A DNA stretch of 64,000 bases from CBDBDZ01 sp965204215. GTDB lineage: Bacteria; Pseudomonadota; Gammaproteobacteria; Pseudomonadales; GM7GCV1. The notes under the pieces are model-generated. The model made no database searches, was not told where the DNA came from, and saw only the letters and a list, made by a program, of their open reading frames with translations. This document shows positions 53,371-62,278 of this stretch, piece after piece; positions within the stretch are counted from its first letter, which is position 1; the number at the start of each line of letters is the position of its first letter. The DNA lies in contig CBDBDZ010000013.1 of NCBI GenBank assembly GCA_965204215.1, forward strand, positions 310,001-374,000, in the 5' to 3' direction. The position numbers and the translations under genes are program-made.

Positions 53371-53472
53371 CTAAAGAGCGCCCACCATATAGAGTGCCTG
53401 AATGTCAATGGGTTTTTCAAATATTTTAGATGTTTTTTAATTATTCTAAGTTAACTACGAATTGTCAGTAAT

Positions 53473-53922
53473 TTAATCATTCAATTTGTTTGTCAGTTCC
53501 TTCAATAATTCGTATAAATTCTCTAATTTATCCTCGCCAAATTGTTCAATAATATGGTCGTATTGTTCCAAAGAGTAGGGTTTAACTTTCTCGACAAGCT
53601 CTACTCCCAAATCAGTTAATGCAATTAAAAATACTCTTTGATCGGCGCTGTCACTACTTTTGGTGACAAGGTTGCGCTGAGATAAATTAGTGATAATTCT
53701 GGATAAACTTGGCATTAATAAAAAGCATCCGCTCGCAATGACGCTCATGGGTTGCTCACCTTTTTCAGACAGCATTCTTATAACGCGCCATTGTTGGGGC
53801 GATAAACTGTGTTGACGCAAACTGGGAATAAATTTTTTCATAACCGCTTCCCTTGCTCGCAACAGAGACATGGGCAGTGAGCGTTCAAAAACAGGTAAGT
53901 GGTTAGTTTTCAATGTGCTCAT
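53473..53922 (-). CDS. hpaR: MarR-family regulator of homoprotocatechuate genes
   Basis: A MarR-type repressor, 149 residues from the ATG at 53922; a TTG two codons upstream is also in frame. SLLRAREAVMKKFIPSLRQH and then SLSPQQWRVIRMLSE resemble E. coli HpaR, and DSADQRVFLIALTDLG forms the wing. It is the last gene of the operon and overlaps hpaG by 20 bp. The palindrome TTAACATGTTAA before hpaE is its most likely operator. Confidence 0.83.
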   Translation of the reverse strand: MSTLKTNHLPVFERSLPMSLLRAREAVMKKFIPSLRQHSLSPQQWRVIRMLSEKGEQPMSVIASGCFLLMPSLSRIITNLSQRNLVTKSSDSADQRVFLIALTDLGVELVEKVKPYSLEQYDHIIEQFGEDKLENLYELLKELTNKLND

Positions 53923-54781
53923 CCTCAACGCTGTTAATTAATTTTCCTACACCTTCAACTTCAACCGTTACTGTATCGCCTGGCTTTAAGTATTTAGGCG
54001 GGTCGAAACGGGCACCAGCGCCATTAGGCGTTCCTGTGGCGATTACATCACCAGCTTTTAAGGTATAAAATGTCGATAGATAATGAATAATGTAATCGAT
54101 GGGGAACATCATATTAGCTGTGGTGTCATCTTGTCTGAGTTCGTTATTAATCCAAGTTTTAATGCGTATATTTTCATAATCATTAGCACTGAACTCGTCA
54201 GCACTGACTAACCAAGGACCAAGACTTCCAGAGTGATAGAAGTTTTTACCTTGGGTGACATTGAATTTGGCATGGCGCACCCAATCGCGCAATGTGCCTT
54301 CATTCATAATGCTTAGGCCTGCAATATGTTGGTAGGCATCTTCTTTGGCAATACGTCTTCCGGGTTTGCCTATAACCGCCACAATTTCCCCTTCATAATC
54401 CAATTGCACGGACTCGGGCGGCCTTATTAATGGTTGATTGTGGGCGGTGAGCGAGTCTGGTGTGCGCATAAAAACGCTGGGGTATTGGGGCGCTTCGGAG
54501 TTGTCTTTATACTCGGTATTGCGATTGGCGTAATTGACGCCAATGCAAATAATTTTTTCAGGGTTGGGAATGGGGGGCAGTAATTCAACCTCATCCAGAG
54601 AGTAATCAACATTACTAGCAACATTGCTGGTAGCGAACTCTGTGGCTAATTGATTCAATCGTTGTTGTGCTATAGCGGTTTTTAAATCGGCGCCTATACG
54701 TTTGCCTAAATCAATAATTCCATGCTCGGTATAAATGCCCCACGAGGTTTTCTGAGCATGTTTGAAAGTGATAAATTTCAT
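53903..54781 (-). CDS. hpaG: Fumarylacetoacetate hydrolase-family enzyme, HpaG-type decarboxylase
   Basis: A 292-residue single-domain FAH-family protein. LDYEGEIVAVIGKPGRRIAK, then GLSIMNEGTLRDWV, carries the metal-binding Glu and Asp; KNFYHSGSLGPWLV, TGTPNGAGARFDPP complete the site. E. coli HpaG is a two-domain protein of 429 residues (isomerase and decarboxylase); this one has one domain and would act as 5-oxopent-3-ene-1,2,5-tricarboxylate decarboxylase. It lies between the VanA-like oxygenase and hpaR. A homologous role in another catechol pathway is possible but the neighbours favour hpa. Confidence 0.83.
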   Translation of the reverse strand: MKFITFKHAQKTSWGIYTEHGIIDLGKRIGADLKTAIAQQRLNQLATEFATSNVASNVDYSLDEVELLPPIPNPEKIICIGVNYANRNTEYKDNSEAPQYPSVFMRTPDSLTAHNQPLIRPPESVQLDYEGEIVAVIGKPGRRIAKEDAYQHIAGLSIMNEGTLRDWVRHAKFNVTQGKNFYHSGSLGPWLVSADEFSANDYENIRIKTWINNELRQDDTTANMMFPIDYIIHYLSTFYTLKAGDVIATGTPNGAGARFDPPKYLKPGDTVTVEVEGVGKLINSVEDEHIEN

Positions 54782-54806
54782 TTTAACTGATTCGTTGTTC
54801 TATGGA

Positions 54807-55919
54807 TTATAATATATGCACTTTGGTGGTTACGTCATTGGGGTTATAGGTTTTGCGCTCTTCTTGGATGGATTTATCCCAAATATGACGAAAGTGTACC
54901 AAAGATTCGTCAGACAGTAGTGCTCCAGGTTGAAAGGGTGCTTCTAATTCAATCAACTTTTGCTGTGCTTCAATAATCACTTTATCTTCCATAAAGCCTT
55001 CCATCATGCTCTCACTTAATGAATGTGAAACCTCAACTTCATCTTGGCGATAATTGCGAAAATAATCCCAAAAAAAGTGAGTGGTATTGCGGGTTTCAGG
55101 GGTCATAAACTGACAGTTACGGTATTCTCGTACCTTGTCTCGGCTGTCCGTTTCTGCATTCCAGCCAACAGGGGCAAATAGCGTTTCCATAAAGAAGATG
55201 CCGGGTATAAACATGCTGACAATATTGCAACGGTCAACCTTGTCTGCACCTTCGGGGCTAACTTTGGCGTGGTAAGGCGGTGCGCCAGAGTTTTTATGCC
55301 AACGTGTGAAGTGAAATCCATCGTCAAGTTTTTCGACATTGTTGGGTGCGCTTTCAACGGCATAATCTTCAGAGCCACCTAGTGTATTAGTATGCACAAA
55401 CGCAAGATGAGAAAAGTCAGCGAGGTTATCAACGATTAATAACCAGTTGGCTTGATAATGCAAATAGCACTGTTTGGGTAAACCGCGCCAGCCTTGATTG
55501 TTGGGTGTAGGTTCGCTAATTTCGGTGACATTGTGAATGTCGGCTTCATCGGCTTTTTCAGGTTCACCCATCCAAATCCATAAGAGGCTGCCTTTGAGGA
55601 CAAGAGGATATTTGCGTACTTTGTGGCTTGGCGCAATTCGCTCTTGCCCTGGAATTTCAATACATTTACCACTGCTGTCATATTTCATGCCGTGGTACAT
55701 ACAACGAATGCAATCGCCTTCAATTCGGCCTTGAGATAAGGGTGCAGCACGGTGGCAACAGCGGTTATCTAAGGCGGTATAGTTACCGCTTTTACCTCTA
55801 TAGATAACGATAGGGCGCTCTAAAAAAGTGCGAGCGAACGGTTTATTATCTTCTATTTCATAGCCCCAAGCGGCAGGGTACCAACAGTTATACAGAAAAG
55901 ATTCACTGGCTGTTTTCAT
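54807..55919 (-). CDS. VanA-like Rieske oxygenase (candidate O-demethylase)
   Basis: A 370-residue oxygenase subunit like vanillate O-demethylase VanA and related phthalate-family enzymes. Start: LYNCWYPAAWGYEI, typical of VanA. Rieske motif CCHRAAPLSQG with CMYHGMKYD about 17 residues later; mononuclear iron motif DNLADFSHLAFVHTNTLGG. In this operon a demethylase acting on homovanillate would yield homoprotocatechuate, the substrate of the following steps. Ring hydroxylation of another arylacetate is the alternative. No VanB-type reductase gene is next to it. Confidence 0.85.
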   Translation of the reverse strand: MKTASESFLYNCWYPAAWGYEIEDNKPFARTFLERPIVIYRGKSGNYTALDNRCCHRAAPLSQGRIEGDCIRCMYHGMKYDSSGKCIEIPGQERIAPSHKVRKYPLVLKGSLLWIWMGEPEKADEADIHNVTEISEPTPNNQGWRGLPKQCYLHYQANWLLIVDNLADFSHLAFVHTNTLGGSEDYAVESAPNNVEKLDDGFHFTRWHKNSGAPPYHAKVSPEGADKVDRCNIVSMFIPGIFFMETLFAPVGWNAETDSRDKVREYRNCQFMTPETRNTTHFFWDYFRNYRQDEVEVSHSLSESMMEGFMEDKVIIEAQQKLIELEAPFQPGALLSDESLVHFRHIWDKSIQEERKTYNPNDVTTKVHIL

Positions 55920-55934
55920 GAGTTCACCTCTAAT

Positions 55935-56753
55935 TTAAAGGTTATTAAACCAAGCTACGGTACAGCCTACAGCAAATATTGGGATAGGACAGTAAAAATG
56001 TAGCGTCGCTTTGCTGCCTTCACAAGCAGCTGCTGTAGCGATAAAAGTGCGTATTTCAAACCCGCCTTGCCCTGCTTCGATATAGGTATCTTTGTCGTTA
56101 TAACTGAGCATCGCAGCTTTATCATTGTCGATAAACTGTTGTAGAAAAGTTCTATCCCATTGTTCATTGATTTTGCCAGAATCAGGAGTAGCTGGCCAGT
56201 GTGAGATGCCGCCAGTGCCAACGATAGCTATTTTTTCAGGAACATTATCGCAAGCACGGCGCAATGCTTCACCCAATGCCCAGGCTCGATGTAGCGGCGT
56301 TAACGGTGGCCCTTGGCAATTGATATTGATGGGAATAATTGGTGTTTGATAATCCGGTGTTAAAAAATGGAGTGGTACGCTGATGCCGTGATCAAATTTC
56401 CATTCTTCAGCATAGGCTACATCCACGCTTTGCATAACTTGTTGAATGAGTCGCTTGGACAAATCAGCATTGCCGGGGACTATTTGTCGCTCTATTCGCA
56501 ACCATTCAGGGTCTTCAATAGGGCCTTCATAATTGTCAGCCATGCCGATACAAAAGGCAGGCATATTGTTCATGAAAAAATTGGCAAAGTGCTCTGCAGC
56601 AATAACAATAATTGCTTCGGCTCCAGATTCCACAATCGCATCACGCATTAAACCAAGGTGGCGATAAAACTCATCTCTAACAGCAGGGTCAGCCCGTTCT
56701 GAACGTGCTGTAATGCCTGGCGCATGACTACAAACTCCAGCAAAAACTAACAT
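55935..56753 (-). CDS. Extradiol dioxygenase, LigB-type catalytic subunit
   Basis: A 272-residue class III extradiol dioxygenase. Iron ligands: His in GVCSHAPGITA, His in AAEHFANFFMNNMPAFCIG, and Glu in GGFEIRTFIATAA; the acid-base His is in GTGGISHWPATP. It overlaps the LigA-like gene by 7 bp, so the two form an alpha/beta enzyme like protocatechuate 4,5-dioxygenase LigAB. As the other genes here match the hpa pathway, it probably cleaves homoprotocatechuate and replaces HpaD. The presence of a small subunit is unusual for that role. Confidence 0.85.
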   Translation of the reverse strand: MLVFAGVCSHAPGITARSERADPAVRDEFYRHLGLMRDAIVESGAEAIIVIAAEHFANFFMNNMPAFCIGMADNYEGPIEDPEWLRIERQIVPGNADLSKRLIQQVMQSVDVAYAEEWKFDHGISVPLHFLTPDYQTPIIPININCQGPPLTPLHRAWALGEALRRACDNVPEKIAIVGTGGISHWPATPDSGKINEQWDRTFLQQFIDNDKAAMLSYNDKDTYIEAGQGGFEIRTFIATAAACEGSKATLHFYCPIPIFAVGCTVAWFNNL

Positions 56754-57106
56754 GGTTGTGACTCTTTAGGTTGGCTCACTTCACTATCAATGGTGAAATT
56801 TTTACCTGAACCGGTCATGGCATAAACCCCAGCCTTTACTTGACCGTGTTTTGTAACGCCAGTGCGCATGGCTTCCAAATAATCATTCCATGCAATTTGA
56901 TGAAACGCAGCGAAATGCATTAAAATTTGCCCATTAACGCCTAATACATAAAGTAAACCTATATCGGGCTCAAGTAAGGCTTGCTGCTCTTGTTCGTCTA
57001 ATTGATAATTGGACAATAACTGCTCAGGAGCATTGATATATTCTTGCTGCTTACTGGGGTCACGATTAATATCGTATATGATTTTTTGTAAGTAGTATAA
57101 ACTCAT
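56747..57106 (-). CDS. Extradiol dioxygenase, LigA-type small subunit
   Basis: A 119-residue LigA-family alpha chain. YYLQKIIYDINRDPSKQQEY, then LLEPDIGLLYVLGVNGQILM, is the protocatechuate 4,5-dioxygenase alpha chain pattern; LigA has 139 residues. It caps the active site of the catalytic subunit in that family. Placed directly upstream of the LigB-like gene with overlapping ends, which supports a complex. HpaD enzymes known in E. coli do not have such a chain. Confidence 0.83.
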   Translation of the reverse strand: MSLYYLQKIIYDINRDPSKQQEYINAPEQLLSNYQLDEQEQQALLEPDIGLLYVLGVNGQILMHFAAFHQIAWNDYLEAMRTGVTKHGQVKAGVYAMTGSGKNFTIDSEVSQPKESQPC

Positions 57107-57123
57107 TATGGGTATGGTAATGT

Positions 57124-57915
57124 TTAATAGCCTGCTAGATTATTTGAATTAATGGATTGAATATAGGTTGAAGCCAGTTGCTTTAATGCATTCGCCAATA
57201 AGGGTGCATCAACGCCTACCCCAATAAATTTTACGCCCTTGTTGGCATAGTGTGTAGCCATTTCTAGTTGCACGGCTAATATACCAACGGGTTTTCCCAA
57301 ACTGTTTATGGTGTCTATGGCCCACTCTATTTGTTTGACGACTTCAGGATGAGTGGGTTGTCCAACGTAGCCTAAAGTTGCTGACAAATCAGTAGGTCCA
57401 ATAAATAGTGCATCAATGCCATCTACCTGAGCAATTGATGCTAAATTTTCTAATGCTAACGGTGTTTCAATTTGAGCGATGGTGCAAATTTCGTTATTGG
57501 CATGAGCGATATAGTCGGGTATTTGATTCCACCTAGCAGCACGAGCAGTCGATGTACCCATACCTCTGATACCCTGCGGTGGATAGCGTACAGACTGAGC
57601 AATTGCCTCGGCTTGTTGCTGGGTTTCTACCATTGGTATTAATAGTGATTGCGCTCCGATATCTAAAAGCCTTTTGAGTAATGCCGCATCATGGTTGACG
57701 GCTCTTACAATAGCAGGGCTGTCATAGGCGGCTATGGTTTGAAGATGAGACATAATACCCGTTACGTCAAAAGGTCCATGTTCGCCATCAATGAGTATCC
57801 AGTCAAAACCAGCGGAAGCCACTAGTTCAGCGCAAACAGTGCTAGGTAGCCCGTGCCATATTCCATATAGGGTTTTTTGTTGCCTTAAAGCCTGTTTAAA
57901 CGGATTGATTATCAT
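57124..57915 (-). CDS. hpaI: 4-hydroxy-2-oxoheptane-1,7-dioate aldolase
   Basis: A 263-residue class II (metal-dependent) pyruvate aldolase of the HpcH/HpaI family. LIDGEHGPFD near residue 42, GIRGMGTSTARAARW near residue 117, IAQIETPLALEN and IDALFIGPTDLSATLG hold the conserved Arg, Glu and Asp. It splits 4-hydroxy-2-oxoheptanedioate into pyruvate and succinate semialdehyde. The start overlaps the hpaH stop by ATGA. Confidence 0.93.
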   Translation of the reverse strand: MIINPFKQALRQQKTLYGIWHGLPSTVCAELVASAGFDWILIDGEHGPFDVTGIMSHLQTIAAYDSPAIVRAVNHDAALLKRLLDIGAQSLLIPMVETQQQAEAIAQSVRYPPQGIRGMGTSTARAARWNQIPDYIAHANNEICTIAQIETPLALENLASIAQVDGIDALFIGPTDLSATLGYVGQPTHPEVVKQIEWAIDTINSLGKPVGILAVQLEMATHYANKGVKFIGVGVDAPLLANALKQLASTYIQSINSNNLAGY

Positions 57916-58715
57916 ATGAAGTTGACCTCAATAATACCATGCTTGCCGTAATCGGCGACGACAGTATCGTCCTTGCTCACTTTGATGGGCGCAGTAAAAG
58001 AACCAGATAAAATAATTTGGTCAGGCAATAAACTGATGTTGTGCTTGGCAAAACGTTTTGCTACCCAGCAAATACCTTCAGCAGGGTGATTTAATACGGC
58101 AGCGGCTAATCCGGTTAATTCGACTTCATCATTGCGGCTAACAATAGCACCGCACCAACGTAAATCAATGTTATCAGGTTTTATCTGCTGGTCGCCGACA
58201 ATAATACCTGCATTGGCAGCGTTATCTGAAATTGTATCAAATACGGTTCGAACATAGCCAGTGTCAGGTTGTACTCGATAGCTGCGGGCAGCAATCAGTT
58301 CCAATGCGGGGACAACGTAATCAGTGGCATCGATGACGTCTTCTACCCTTACGTTTTCACCGTACAGTGGCTTTTTCAAGACAAAAGCGAGTTCGGTTTC
58401 AATTCTGGGGTCAAGAAAATCGTTGGTCTTGATTGCTGAATGATTCTTAAACATCATGTCATCAAGCAGTACTCCATAATCAGGTGTATCGATGTTCATT
58501 GCTTTTTGCATGGCTTTTGAGGTAAGTCCTATTTTATAGCCAATCACTTTGTTGCCATTCGCTATCTTTTGATTAACCCAATGCTCTTGAATGGCATAAG
58601 CATCGTTTAAATCCATATTGGGGTGGCTTAACGTAACGGGGTCAATCTGTTGACGATTTTTTTCAGCATTGAATAAATCATTAGCTGCTTGAGTAATTTG
58701 TTGCTTGGTCAACAT
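57912..58715 (-). CDS. hpaH: 2-oxo-hept-4-ene-1,7-dioate hydratase
   Basis: A 267-residue hydratase of the MhpD/HpaH family. VIGYKIGLTSKAMQKAMNID is the family signature near residue 55, PRIETELAFVLKKPL holds the metal-binding Glu residues, and ATDYVVPALELIAAR follows. It adds water to the decarboxylated product, preparing it for HpaI. One base separates its ATG from the hpaF stop, so translation is coupled. Confidence 0.93.
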   Translation of the reverse strand: MLTKQQITQAANDLFNAEKNRQQIDPVTLSHPNMDLNDAYAIQEHWVNQKIANGNKVIGYKIGLTSKAMQKAMNIDTPDYGVLLDDMMFKNHSAIKTNDFLDPRIETELAFVLKKPLYGENVRVEDVIDATDYVVPALELIAARSYRVQPDTGYVRTVFDTISDNAANAGIIVGDQQIKPDNIDLRWCGAIVSRNDEVELTGLAAAVLNHPAEGICWVAKRFAKHNISLLPDQIILSGSFTAPIKVSKDDTVVADYGKHGIIEVNFI

Positions 58716-58716
58716 G

Positions 58717-59091
58717 TTATAAGTAAGTCCCTATAGTATTATGATTGTATTTATGGATGGGCTCTAATTCACTGAGTTGTATAGAAATAGCGATACCCTG
58801 TGTTCCTGAGTCAAAAAACTCAATAAGATAGTTAAGAAGTAGTTTCGTCACGCGGTCTTTTTCTTGTTCTGTTCTGCCGATTCCAATTTTTATTTCTAAA
58901 TGCACAAACGCGTGTTTTGGATTTCCATCAGCGATACAATGTTGAGTGCAGCAGTAAGCTTTCGAACGAATGCCTTTCAGTGGAAAGAGTCCCGTATCAT
59001 GAACTTTCTGGTTAACGTTTTGTTGAAACTCAGCGATATCCTTATCGGTTAAATTCAGGTTGTCAGAATACTCTAAAATTACATGAGGCAT
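58717..59091 (-). CDS. hpaF: 5-carboxymethyl-2-hydroxymuconate isomerase
   Basis: A 124-residue tautomerase-superfamily protein. The N-terminus MPHVILEYSDNLNL exposes the catalytic Pro after loss of Met, and AFVHLEIKIGIGRTEQEKDR matches the E. coli HpaF (126 residues). It interconverts tautomers of the ring-cleavage product before decarboxylation. It lies between hpaE and hpaH. Confidence 0.93.
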   Translation of the reverse strand: MPHVILEYSDNLNLTDKDIAEFQQNVNQKVHDTGLFPLKGIRSKAYCCTQHCIADGNPKHAFVHLEIKIGIGRTEQEKDRVTKLLLNYLIEFFDSGTQGIAISIQLSELEPIHKYNHNTIGTYL

Positions 59092-59095
59092 GATG

Positions 59096-60625
59096 TTATG
59101 ACGAAGCAGTAATACCTAGTTTAGGCACTTTGTGTGTTCCCTGTGCGATACAGACATTTTTAGTTTCCATATAAAATTCGAAACTATAGTCGCCACCATC
59201 TCGACCAATACCGCTTTGCTTTATACCACCAAAAGGGGAGGGTAAATTGCGATTGTTTTCCGAGTTAATCCACAACATACCTGTATTGATTTTTTTCGCC
59301 AAACGCATGGATCGAGATGTATCATTAGTCCAAGCATAAGCACTGAGGCCATAGTCAGAATCATTTGCTATAGCAATGGCATCGTCTTCATCGGTAAATT
59401 CAATGGATGTTAATACAGGACCAAAGATTTCTTCTCGGGCAATACGCATTTGATTGTCCGCATCGGTAAATAATGTCGGTTGAATGTAATTACCTTGGGG
59501 GAGGTCAGTATAACGACCACCGCCTACGGCTATTGTTGCCCCGTCTTGTTCGGCGATAGCCATGTATGACATTATCTTATCAAAATGGGTGGTATGGATG
59601 AGCGGCCCCACTTCTGTAGTTGAATCTAAGGGGTGACCTACTTTTAAACTTTTGACTCGCTGTATCAGTGCCGCTTCAAATTTTTCTTTAATACCAGATT
59701 GGATAATTAATCGGCTACTGGACGTGCAGCGTTGCCCATTCAAACTATAAATCATAAAAACCACAGCATCTAAAGCACGGTCAAAATCAGCATCGTCAAA
59801 TACAATCACTGGGTTTTTGCCTCCTAATTCAAAGTGAACACGCTTCAATGTATTTGAACCTTGGCGCATGATTTGTCTGCCGGTATGACTTTCACCAACA
59901 AAAGCAACGGCTTGAATGAGAGGGTGTTCGGTTAAAGTTTTGCCTGTTGTTTCACCTTTACCGTTAACCATATTCCAGACACCATCTGGCAGCCCAGCTT
60001 CCGCGCTAACCTCTGCTAAAATAGAGGCCGTTAAGGGGCTAAGTTCGGCCGGTTTATGGACAATCGAGCAGCCGGCAGCTAGTGCTGGCGCAATTTTCCA
60101 GGTTGATAGCATAAAAGGCGTATTCCAAGGCGTGATAATAGCTACTGGACCAATCGGGGAGCGCATGGTTATGTTGATATGATCAAGCTGATAAAGGGCA
60201 TCTCCATTTTCAGCTTCTGTGGCTTTATCGGCAAAGAAACGGAAATTAGCGGCTCCTCTGACTGCAGCCTGTTTCATGAATCGGATCGGTTGCCCACAAT
60301 CCATACTTTCTATTAGAGCAATTTCTTCTGCTCGCTTGGTAATCAAATCAGCTAAACGGTGCAATATTTTTTTTCGCTCGGCACCAGAATATTGCGACCA
60401 TTTTTTAAAACCTTCCCAGCTTGCTTGGCACGCCATATCGACATCAGTTACTGTTCCGTTGACAATTTGTCCTAGTGATTGATTATCAACAGGAGAGGTA
60501 TTGTCGAACAGTTCATTATTATTGGGAACACAAAATTGACCTTTTATAAAATGACCCAATGGATTGGTTGTATAGGGCTGTAGATATTGTTGAGCAAGTG
60601 TTATTTGTTGTTCAAGGTTTGACAT
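59096..60625 (-). CDS. hpaE: 5-carboxymethyl-2-hydroxymuconate semialdehyde dehydrogenase
   Basis: A 509-residue aldehyde dehydrogenase. The Glu is in HFELGGKNPVIVFDDAD and the nucleophile Cys in NGQRCTSSSRLIIQSG; ITPWNTPFMLSTWKIAPALA is the NAD-binding region. It oxidises the semialdehyde from homoprotocatechuate cleavage. First gene of the minus-strand hpa operon, divergent from the other aldehyde dehydrogenase gene; the 203-bp gap holds a MarR-type palindrome. Confidence 0.92.
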   Translation of the reverse strand: MSNLEQQITLAQQYLQPYTTNPLGHFIKGQFCVPNNNELFDNTSPVDNQSLGQIVNGTVTDVDMACQASWEGFKKWSQYSGAERKKILHRLADLITKRAEEIALIESMDCGQPIRFMKQAAVRGAANFRFFADKATEAENGDALYQLDHINITMRSPIGPVAIITPWNTPFMLSTWKIAPALAAGCSIVHKPAELSPLTASILAEVSAEAGLPDGVWNMVNGKGETTGKTLTEHPLIQAVAFVGESHTGRQIMRQGSNTLKRVHFELGGKNPVIVFDDADFDRALDAVVFMIYSLNGQRCTSSSRLIIQSGIKEKFEAALIQRVKSLKVGHPLDSTTEVGPLIHTTHFDKIMSYMAIAEQDGATIAVGGGRYTDLPQGNYIQPTLFTDADNQMRIAREEIFGPVLTSIEFTDEDDAIAIANDSDYGLSAYAWTNDTSRSMRLAKKINTGMLWINSENNRNLPSPFGGIKQSGIGRDGGDYSFEFYMETKNVCIAQGTHKVPKLGITASS

Positions 60626-60670
60626 GGACTTTTTTTTATATAAATTAATTGAGTTAGCTATAAAAATATA

Positions 60671-60682
60671 TTAACATGTTAA
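60671..60682. promoter_or_regulatory. Palindrome, candidate HpaR operator
   Basis: TTAACATGTTAA is a perfect 12-bp palindrome 45 bp upstream of the hpaE start, in the divergent gap. Size and base pattern suit a MarR-family repressor, and hpaR closes the operon. A second small inverted repeat, AATTG/CAATT, lies at 60706-60722. Confidence 0.5.
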
Positions 60683-60828
60683 ACAACCTCGCTCAAGTTA
60701 AATGTAATTGTAAAATGCAATTGAAATTAAGTCATATGTCCATACTGGTGGTTCATATTAACAAAAGCTAAAAATCATTTAACGATTTATTCAGCAACCA
60801 AAATACATACAATATTAAGAGCCAGACC

Positions 60829-62250
60829 ATGAATTCATACACAATGCTAATCAATGGTGAATCAGTCGCCACTGAAAAAACCTTCGATATTATTAACCCT
60901 GCCTCAGGTGAGGTATTTGCCCAGTGTCCCGATGCCGATGCCACGATGGTGGATAAGGCGGTTGCCGCAGCACGCGGGGCATTTGCTGAGTGGAGTCAGA
61001 CCTCAATGGATGAACGAAAACATATAGTGCAACAAATAGCGCAGGCAATTGAAGCCAATATGCCAGAGTTGATGCAATTGGTCACCATGGAAACGGGCAA
61101 GCCGATGGGCGGTTTGAACGGTATCGGTTCTGGTATGGAAGTTGGCGGTGCTGTAGCTTGGACTCAGGTCTCTACTATGTTTGATTTGCCCATTGAAGTC
61201 ATCCAGGATAATGAAGAGGCCAGAATTGAAGTACACCGCAAACCAATAGGTGTAGTTGGATCAATCACACCGTGGAACTGGCCGATGCTTATTGCTACTT
61301 GGCATGTTATGCCTGCATTGGTTGCTGGAAATACTGTGGTGATTAAACCCTCTCCCAATACTCCATTATCGACCATTCGTTTGGTTGAATTAGCCAATGA
61401 TATTTTACCCGCTGGCGTCTTAAACATTGTAACAGGTGGCAACGAAGTTGGGCAGGCAATAAGTGATCACCCTGATATCAATAAAATTATTTTTACGGGT
61501 TCCACCGCGACGGGTCGTAAAATTATGCAAAGTGCTTCTGCTAATCTTAAGCGCCTTACCCTTGAATTAGGTGGCAACGATGCGGGCATTGTACTTGACG
61601 ATATTGATGTTAAAACCATGGCAGATAAAATATTCACCGCCTGTTTTCACAACAATGGTCAAACCTGTGCCGCGTTGAAACGTCTCTACGTGCATGAATC
61701 AATTCATGATGAGCTTGCTGTTGAACTCGCTCAGAGAGCTAAATCAGTAGTCGTTGGCAATGGACTGGAAGAGAGTAGCGAGTTAGGTCCCATTCAAAAC
61801 ATGATGCAATACAAAAAGGTGATGAATTTAGCCGAAGATGCCAAAAATAACGGTGGCAAATTTATTGCGGGCGGCAACCCCATTGAGGGCAAGGGCTTTT
61901 TCTTTGAACCAACGGTTGTTACAGGCTTAAGCGATGGTAGTCGCCTGGTGGATGAAGAACCATTTGGTCCAATATTACCTATTATCAAATATTCTGATAT
62001 TGAGGAGGTTATCGCTCGTGCAAATAACAGCGATGCTGGCTTGGGCGGCTCAGTCTGGTCTTCTGATGTCAAGCGCGCCACTGAATTGGCGATGCGATTA
62101 GAATGCGGTAGCGTTTGGGTTAATGACCACGGTGCGATTCAACCCGATGCACCTTTTGGTGGCATTAAACAATCGGGGATGGGTGTAGAATTTGGGCGTT
62201 ACGGTCTAGAAGAATGCACGTCCATTCAAACGGTTAAAATAGCAAAATAA
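60829..62250 (+). CDS. NAD(P)-dependent aldehyde dehydrogenase
   Basis: A 473-residue aldehyde dehydrogenase. ITPWNWPMLIATWHVMPALV, the Glu of TLELGGNDAGIVLDD, and the nucleophile Cys of NNGQTCAALKRLYV are all present. It stands upstream of an amine dehydrogenase heavy chain, so it may oxidise the aldehyde from amine oxidation; succinate semialdehyde from HpaI is an alternative substrate. It is divergent from hpaE and followed 28 bp later by the heavy-chain gene, with which it is likely co-transcribed. Confidence 0.85.
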   Translation: MNSYTMLINGESVATEKTFDIINPASGEVFAQCPDADATMVDKAVAAARGAFAEWSQTSMDERKHIVQQIAQAIEANMPELMQLVTMETGKPMGGLNGIGSGMEVGGAVAWTQVSTMFDLPIEVIQDNEEARIEVHRKPIGVVGSITPWNWPMLIATWHVMPALVAGNTVVIKPSPNTPLSTIRLVELANDILPAGVLNIVTGGNEVGQAISDHPDINKIIFTGSTATGRKIMQSASANLKRLTLELGGNDAGIVLDDIDVKTMADKIFTACFHNNGQTCAALKRLYVHESIHDELAVELAQRAKSVVVGNGLEESSELGPIQNMMQYKKVMNLAEDAKNNGGKFIAGGNPIEGKGFFFEPTVVTGLSDGSRLVDEEPFGPILPIIKYSDIEEVIARANNSDAGLGGSVWSSDVKRATELAMRLECGSVWVNDHGAIQPDAPFGGIKQSGMGVEFGRYGLEECTSIQTVKIAK

Positions 62251-62278
62251 TTTACTTTATCAGACTTAAATAAGCGTC

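Noticed and set aside
53371..53472. Short frame across the IS target (LYGGRSLGGTIRYITKKPDF)
   Set aside because: Only about 24 codons between stops after rejoining the flanks; no family recognised.
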